NCBI GenBank assembly: GCA_003546025.1
Contig: QPKB01000004.1
Span: forward strand, 16,596,570-16,660,569
Direction: 5' to 3'
Source: Camphora micrantha
Lineage: Eukaryota; Streptophyta; Magnoliopsida; Laurales; Lauraceae
Length of the DNA stretch: 64,000 nucleotides
Position numbers and translations under genes: made by a program. The notes under the pieces were generated by a model that worked only from the letters and a program-made list of their open reading frames with translations, had not been told where the DNA came from and did not search any database. Of this stretch, positions 49,101-58,100 are shown piece after piece (position 1 is the first letter of the stretch; every line of letters starts with the position of its first letter).

Positions 49101-52100
49101 CTCGCAACCAATCATCAACCAAAATATCACCCCCTGAACCCAATACCGAATGCCTAGGGACCATACAAGGAACCCAACCCAATTCATCCTCCCCATATTT
49201 TGAAACAATAATCCTTCTCTAGTATACATCCCTTTCCTCCCCACATCTCCACCACCACTTAGCAAACAAAGCCCTCTTTGAAGTGCCCCCATCATACTTA
49301 TGCTCAATGACATCACTTCATTTCATGAGATGCAATTTCCTCTTATCATCACAACCCTCCCACAAAAAAAATGCTGTTCAGTTTTTTCCTAACCATGCTA
49401 GCATCAAAAGAAGGGTCATAATAAATATTCAAGTTGGTTATCAAAAAAAAAAAAAAAAAAAAAAAAAATTCAAGTTGGACAATGTAGCCTCAATCAACGT
49501 CATCTTACCACGCAGAGGGAGGGAGGGCTGTCATCAACAAACTGGAGAGTAGGCCTCCACACCTCCGCCGGAAACAAAACCATCAAGAAGACCACAAATC
49601 TTAGTGTTATGAAAAAGACCACTCAAGGCTTCAACCACAATTGTGAACAGACAAGGAGACAAGGGATCTCCTTTCCTAAGTCCTCATGATGCCTTGAAAA
49701 GCTGAGAGGAGGAGCCACTAACACACACCCAAAAGGAGGTTGAAGAGATACACTCCCATATCCTAGCTCTCCATCTAGTGCCGAAGCCAAACCTCCCCAA
49801 CGTAATAATATTCCTTTTCCATATCTAATTTGAAAATAACCCTTCCCTCTTTGATTTACATGTGTACGTAAATAAAAAAACAGATGACCCCTTTCAAGTA
49901 TTATAGAAAGACCTCCAACTTCATATCATGACTACAAATCACCAGAAACCTTATATCACATTTACAGTAAATTCTCATGAATAATATCCTATTACATTTG
50001 TGATTGTAATGTTGGGGTTATCAGCTACGCGCTCAATATTTTCACTCCTTTCAACACCATTTCCAACAGATGTTCCAAGTTACACCCGAGATGCAGTAAA
50101 CTTGTTTGCGGTGAATATATGTGATCAATCTTTTAACCTCTAAGCCAGAGTTCTTTTTCATTGATGACTTTCCAATTGTGTTTTTATTTCCCTTTCCTCT
50201 CAGAAACAACCCCTCTATGTGTTAGGTTCTGGAAATTATAAAATATTGATTCTCTTACAATTTCGGATGCATTGAGGTGTTTGCTTGTTCTGATACTTGA
50301 CCTGGCCTAAATATGATGCTCTTTGTTTGCAGATATTTCACCCCGAAGCCAGAATTCTTTTTCATTGATGATTTGAGTGGGACAGTCTGCCGTATAATTC
50401 TCCCTGCCAATGCTCCACTTCATCAAGTCGATGGTCTGCCTTGTTCTTCAAAAGATGATGCCAAGAGGAATGCGTGTCTTAAGGCATGTAGTGAATTGCA
50501 TGTGCTGGGTTCTCTGACAGACTATCTTCTGCCAAGTCAAGATGATGGAAAAAAAGAAGGATCAGCAAAAAAGGCTTCCGAATCTGATGACCGTGAAGGT
50601 TAGCTTTTTCAGGACTCATGAGTTGTTTAATTTCTACTTCTGTGTTGCCCTTTCCTTTCCTTTTTTCTTTTTATTCCTCTCCTTCCTGCAACCGTTATTT
50701 CAGAACCTTTTCTTTTTGACAGATGAAACATTGCGGGGTGATCTTCATGAGATGTTAGTCGCTTCTGCACTTCGAGTGCCATGGTCTGGCGCTGAGATTC
50801 CCGTGCAGCTCAACTTCTACTTTATAGAATTTATTCCTATCCCAGCTGATAGGATATACTGCCCGTTTGGACTTTTTGTCAAGTCTCCTCTACCTAGAGA
50901 AGCTGAAACTATGAATGTTGATCTTCATCTGGCTCATGGGAGAATTGTCAAGGCAAAGCTTATTCCTTCAGGGACAATTGAGTTTGATATAAATGAGGTA
51001 AATGAGTTAAATTAGAAACATATTTACCTAGTCCTATATTCCTTTTTAGTAAATATCTAACATAAACGGATTCTTGTGCAGATTGTGCATGCACAGAATT
51101 TCCAAGAAATGTTTCTTAAGGTTATACTTGACAGATCTGAGTTCTTTGAGGATTTTGTTCCTCTGGGTAGGAATGTTTCATCTCATCTAAACTCATCAAC
51201 CTTCTACCTCTTACTTCCGGTCAAAAAACATGGATATGATGGTACAATGACAGTTGATTGGGGGACTATTATGGGCTGTTTGTCTTCACCAGTGTTTAGA
51301 TCTCCAACAAATGCCACTGCCGATGGTTTTCTTGATGTGACACACTCTTTGAAACTTATTAATGGCCCCATCAGTATAAGTGACATCCAAAATAGTTTAG
51401 TGCTTACACCACACAACAAATTGCTATTCTTTATTGATGATATTCTTTATGATACTAATGGGAACAGCCAATTCAAGAGTTCAACCTATGCGGAGCACTA
51501 CCAGAAAAAGTAGGTAATTGAGACGCGACTTCCAATGCATATATAAAAAATTATTGTGCAGATAGAATATCATGCTTCTCCTTGTTTTTGTCTTTTGTTG
51601 TGTCTCTCAAAAATTGTCCTACTGTATGAATTAAACATTTCAGTGCTTAGTTGATATTTTTGAGTAGTTGTCATTGGTCAAGATTTGATCCATATGTAGA
51701 CGCTTTTTTTAGTGAGGCAAGAAGCATACAAACAGCATGCAGACACAAACTTATTGACATAAAGAAAATGGACCATTCTTGAAAATTAAATTTATTTAAT
51801 AATGTTTGGTCCATCTTCTCTGTTGTCTTAATTCTTAAAACCCACATTATAATAGTTTTGTTCTTAATGTGGTAATCAGGTTTGGCATCAATCTTTCATA
51901 CCCGCATCAACCTCTTTTGAAGGCAAAACAACTTTTTTCTTTGCGCAACTTATTACCCGATCGGTTGCAAGAGAGTACAGGTATTATCTTCTTCTACCAT
52001 TTGTGTTGTAAAAGCTAATTCATTTATGTTATTCCGTGATTTGTACAGTTTCTGTCTATTAGTCCTTTTTTCTTTAGTCAAGAATAACTTTACTTGTCTT

Positions 52101-55100
52101 ATCTCAATATTAGTTATGATCACCGAAGGTTTGTGAAATGTTCTAGTATAACTTGTTATTATTTTTCTTTTTGATAGCATAGTGCCATAATAGAAATATT
52201 TCGACATACTCCATTATGTGAAAAAATGAACTCCACAAGAAATTATTATATTGTTGGCTGTAGAAATTAAATGTATTTTTTTATATTTTAGATGGGTGGA
52301 ATAAGGTGTCTAGTCTTCACCTCTTAAGAAACCTAACTGCCTATGGATGAAATGAGATGGCTTTGAAAAAAGCCAGATATTTGACTATTATTCCGCTTCT
52401 CATTGTAAACACCTCGTCCGATTCTTCCTCTTTGTGACCTTTTTTGTGTCTTAATCTAGGGCTGTACAGCTGATCCCAGCATCTGTACAGTCTATCGGAA
52501 CGTTTGTAGGATAAATTATCCAATCTCAGGAGAGAATTGTTAGAAAATCCTCTTTTCTTCGTTGAAATAATATAGGTACTGAGTGTGAGAACTTGGTCCG
52601 GGCGGCACCCTTAACCATGGGGCGCAGCGTGTCAACCACGAGCTTCCAACGGTGAGTCTCCACTAGTCCCGCATCAGAAATATCCAAGTCCTGGCCCTTT
52701 GCTTATAAGTCAAACCCCGTGTTAACTCAACATGACGCGTTTTAAAGCCGTGCAGTCCCGGATCCCATAAGAATTCCGGAGTTAAGCGTTCTCGCATGGG
52801 CGCAGTACAGGGATAGGCGTCTGCCTGGGAAGTCCTTGCTCGCTCACTGGGCCAAATCAGACAATGTCATGTTGAGTTGGGCGAGGCTATGACACTGAGG
52901 ACCTTTGAGATTATCTCAGGGTCTTGTGAGGATCTTGGGGATTAATGCCATTGTTTGCAGAGTCTAATAGAGAATGTTTGAAGGATAAACAATCCATTCC
53001 CAAAAGAAAATTGTCTGGACATCCATTTTGTTGATTTTACTAATACAAGCATAGATGACCTTGTGGGATCAGTTTCCTTTGTCGAAGATCAGTCTAAGTT
53101 TCCCAACTTTCGAAACTTGTTTCGAGATGAATAGGATTTAATTGTGCTTCATCTTGATTCTAACATAGTTCTGATCCCCAGAGGCATATTTTCGGCCCGT
53201 TTTAAATTTGACTAATAATATTCTTGATGCAATTCTTCATTAAGATTGTCTGGAGGTTTTTCTTTCTTTCTTGTGCTTGTTTTTTATTTTTTATTTTTTT
53301 ATAGTATTGTTTATGGCTGTGATGGTTTGTTCTAGCTTATTCTTGCATGGACCTCACTGGTGATATTGACTTATTCAAGTCATCTAATGTCACGACCCAA
53401 ATTCCGAGGCCCTGTCGGATATCCGGATCGTGATCATATAGCAATATTCACCATGCATACATCAAATAATATCCACAAGGAATCAGGCATTTAGTTTCAA
53501 AATATATTTCCCATTTATAAATATCAAAATTTATGAGTAATCAACTTATTATGTCCTGTCTCAAATTCAATAATGTGCTTAAAATATTAAATAACTTTTC
53601 CTAAACAAGTACTAATGATTCCGTCTTCTATTTAAGTTTCCATCATCTATTTAAGTTTTTCTCGTTCTCTCTTTTCAGCCACGCATGCCGAAATCTATGT
53701 GTTGATCGTTAATCTGCTCTGGCCCACCTGCAATTTGATTACCTGAAGGGGGCAACACAACATTAGTATTATTGGTGAATGAATTTTCCTAATTATACAA
53801 GCCGTATACAACATAATATCACATAATCAACAAATCTGAATTAATAAGTCAAAATCATTATAAGTACATCCACATACAAATCCGTGCCCATGCACATTAC
53901 CACGCCTCAAAGACTTTATCATATACATGTATACCAGTCACCATGACCCTGTCTCATCAGACATGTCCACTAAGGACCAGCCATCATAATGGCTTGGACA
54001 CTAAGTCCAACATCCCACTTATGGGACCCAGTGCACAATATCACATAACAACTAGAAACATGAACATATAATTGAACACACATTAGCAGCGTGGGCCCAA
54101 CCCTTGCACATCTCACTGATTGCTACTCACTTCTTATTATAATAGTATTGAGTGGTATAGGGATGGCCCACACTATATTGTAAACATAACATTAATTGCT
54201 CACAGCTTAAAGAATTAATCACATTTAATCATAATTAATCATAGTTAACCATAATTAATCACAGAACTTCACTTCATCAAACTAAGAAAGTTATTTAATA
54301 TTTCTACACCAAAATCCAGGTCTTTCTCAATTATTAAACCCTTTTTAGAACTAATCTTAATATACAGAACATAAAATAAACAAATAGTTTATGTCCGGAC
54401 CTCTTAATGTAAAATCCAATGGGTCCCACTGGACCAAACCAAGATCAGACCTAATGTCTAAGGTCGCCCAGGGGTAGACTTTACTCTTAATGGATTGGAT
54501 TCACCATCATGCATCTTTACTGGGCCCCACAGTCTCAACAATCACAAACAGAATTCATGAATAAGCCTCACGGTTAACAAAATTGAAGTTTCTGGATAAC
54601 TGGGCAGATAGGGCCCAGGCCACATGGGACCACCACCATCCAGGTCGTCCCTGGGCCCCCTTCAAGATGTGGGGTCCTAATCTCTGGTCAACTTAGGTAG
54701 TGGGTCTCAGCATGGATGTCGACCTTCAGACCTTTTTCATTACATTAACGCTTGGGCTCTTTTAATTCTGTTGGACAGTGGGACCCAATGGTCCAAATCT
54801 TAGATGCCTTGACCCCCAAGGTCGCCCAGGGGTCCAGTTTGAGATACATGGTCTTGATCTTTGATCGATCGGACTAGATGGGCCCCACAGTCAAGTCGAC
54901 CACACTGTTCTGTTGCATCAATTTCACGCCTGTATGCATAAAACCCAATGGATGGTAGCCCAAATTGGGCCCACCTCACATGGGTTCAAGTCCATCTTGA
55001 TCGACCATAGGTCTACCTCCTACCCTATGGTCTTGATCATCCCTACAGTGGGCCAGGGGGCCCCACAATCCCCAAAATATTATTATGTCTAGTAACGACA

Positions 55101-58100
55101 TGTCTCTGAGTTCCACAAATCCATGCCTTTTCGATGGATCTCCCTGGATTTTCATTCCATTATCAATTGTATCATCCCAGCAACCATATAACATGCTTCC
55201 TTTGCATTCAAAAATAGATTTCATCTAATCAATAGGTTTCACATGCTGCTATGTGTCCAATTCAACATTATCAATCGTCTAAAGCACCATTAGAGAGTAA
55301 TTAAGAAAAGTCACTCACCTTTGGTAAACGATCGTCGCGTTTGCAATATGTGGACGCGAATAGGACATCAGTCAGCCTTCCCCTCCTCCTAAATTGAAGC
55401 CACCAGTTTTTCTCTCTTAGAATTCTCTCAAACCAAAAAGGAGGAAATTTAATGATACACTAGGGTCATCGATGGTTGCATATATATAACAGAGAGTCCT
55501 ATTCCGACTTCCTCTTCCTGCTTCTAATTAGAGTTGCAATACAACTCCTTCCTTTCTAAAACTCTACACATGGGGCAACTTCTAATTCATATTAAACAAT
55601 ACTTCTAATCTCATAATAAGAGATCAGCTAAGGAACTACCTGGGCCAGACTAAGCCTGGGCCCAGGATATGCAGGACATTACATGTAATGTCTCATCGTG
55701 GCTATTTGGTTTCGTAGCTTAAGTTAGAAAGGAAGCCTATGTGATCTATGATGCCCAAATACAGGATGGATATGGCATGGACACACCATGGACATGGCAA
55801 GGACCCAACACATAAAAAGTGATGTATCGGATACGATACAGCACGATATGTTGCCCATTTTGAAGTGTCCGTGCATCATAGTGTGTGATGTGCTAGGATG
55901 AAAATTCGTGGTTAGTTTTGATTTTTTCTTCTTTGCTTTACAAGAGACTTGAACTTATGCACCCGCATACCCTAAATAAGGTCCCTAACCAGCTGAGCAC
56001 CAGCCTAGGACGTAGCCCATGGCTCGATGTATGGCCTTACAACTCGATGAGACTGAATTGGTTTCTTCTTACTCTTCTATGAGACTGAATTTCCACCAAG
56101 TAGTGTGCAACATCACGTGGTTGATCTCCTGTATCTCTTAGAACCTCCCTAATCATTATCTATACATGCTGCCACATTTAAATGGCTATGACTATTATCC
56201 TGTACTTTATCTTGGTGTTCCTAAATATCGTAGAATCTTAAATATCGAAGAAAGATGTTTAGAGTCCGCAGAGCATGCTTGAATTGACTCACAACACGTT
56301 ATTTCTGGCCGAGTGATAGTCATATGAAATAACTTCCCAACTAATCCTTGATGCACATTTAGATCGTGAGGTAGCTCACCATTTTCAGAAGGTAGACCAT
56401 GATTCTGTTCAATAGGAATGTCAACTGGTTTTGTACCAAACTTTCTTGTTTCTCTAAGAAAATCCAATATATATTTATATTGTGAGCTAACTATTCCTTT
56501 ATTTGATTTGGAAACTTTAATTAACCAAAGATTACTTCAATTCTTCAAGATCTTCGATTTTAAATTCCTTTCCAGAATAGGCTTTTAGACCCTTGATTTT
56601 TATTTCATCATCGCCAATAGCTACAATATCAGCTATGTTGACATTAAGCATGGTAACTCAGGCTTCACTTCTTTTCACAAATACTATATGATACACTTGA
56701 CAGCTTTTATACCCATACTGCAACATTGCTAGGCTAAACTTGTCAAACCAAGCATGAGGTGGCTGTTTCAGCATATAAGAAGGCCTTCTTTATCCAATGA
56801 ACTTTTCATTCTTGACCTTCTAATACATTTCTTGGCGGTGGATTCAACTCTATGTAATCTAGCTTGTCACATTAAAGAAATGCATTTTTTTACATCTAAC
56901 TAGCATTATGGCCAACAAAAATTAGCAGCTATGGATAAAATCACCCTTACGGCGTGTTTGGCAATTAACTAGTTAAAGTAAAGTAAAGTGAATCTAGACA
57001 AGAAATGACAAGGGGTCATATCAAAAGTACACAATTTTAAAATTCCCTCCGAATTTTTCAAAAAAAGTAAAAAAAAGCAACCTCCTTTCTCCACTAAAAG
57101 ACAAAAAAAAAACTCCACTTTTCTATACAAAAAGTCAAAAAGATTCCATACCAAACAACTAAAAACAAAACACCATCGGAACACCCTATATTTTATTCTC
57201 TCTTGATTTGATGCTTCACTTCACCATACTTCAATTCACCATATATCCAAACAGGCCCTAATCGTTTGCCCTTTACATAAGCAAATGGCCTATATGAACA
57301 CATTACTATGTTTGTCAAAATCATCATTTTCGCATGAGTAAATGAGTATATCCAATGGTCTTAGATTTATTTTTTTTTTTTTTTTTTTTTTTGACATTTT
57401 TCACAAACTTCTCAAAATCAATGAAGAATTTAGATATGGGAATTTGCATCTTAATGTTTACCATTAATACAAGAATGTTGAACAGTTCGGATCATGAATT
57501 GGAGCCCACAAAAATCTAGAAAATTAGATCTATAGATTGAAACTTTTTCAAAAATTACTCAGTATCTATGAAGATTTAAAATAATCAGCTTGAAGATCTT
57601 GGTGTTAATTAGCTCAATAAACAAATTGAGTGGTTGGGATTACAAATGTGGGGTCATTCTTTGAATTGGTCAAAGTTAATTATTCTTTTTTTTTTTTTTT
57701 TAACTTGAGTAGTTTAAATATGTTAGACGGTTATGGAATGAATTAATAAATTTAGGATTTATTAATATCTTTTGCTCTATTCATCTTGTTATGCTTAAAA
57801 AAAAAAAAATCTGCTGCGATGATTTGACCTATCTCAAATTTGTTTGAGTCCTCCGCGCGAAACTCGGGATTTCAAGGACTATGTGGGGACTATTTTTTCC
57901 TGCCTGATCAGACCTCCACCTCGTTGCATATTGTGATGCCGATTGGGCTTTGTGTCTCAACGCTTGTCGATCAACCAAAGGATGGTGATGCATATATTTA
58001 GGCCATGTGATGGTCTCATGGAAATGCAAAAAAACAGGAGTGTGTCTCGAAGTCTTCTATTGAATCCGAGTATCGAGCTATGTCCTCAGCTTGCTCTAAG

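Larger units (their letters stand above)
47150..49870 (-). pseudogene. L1-type LINE ORF2 relic
   Basis: From right to left on the - strand: RT text GLRKGDPLSPCLFTIVVEA (49620-49680), zinc-binding and linker text (49000-49300, ILWSIWKERNDNIFKG near 47630-47680), and RNase H text (LKFNLDEATRGKPGPAG near 47400-47450; KNVGIAESNQEKVKAILAAL near 47270-47330). Interrupted by stops and by other repeats at 47880-48870. Confidence 0.82.
46356..50332 (+). other. DCL4 intron between exons k and l (4.0 kb)
   Basis: Bounded by gtatgc and gtttgcag. Contains a + strand LINE 3' end, a - strand LINE relic, a dispersed repeat at 48470 and a poly-A stub at 49438. Segment 49880-50332 holds nothing recognised. 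Confidence 0.8.

Noticed and set aside
52757..52838. A genuine 5S rRNA gene
   Set aside because: The 5' part of 5S is missing and the segment sits between TG...CA LTR ends with a CTGAG duplication, so it belongs to a Cassandra-type LTR.
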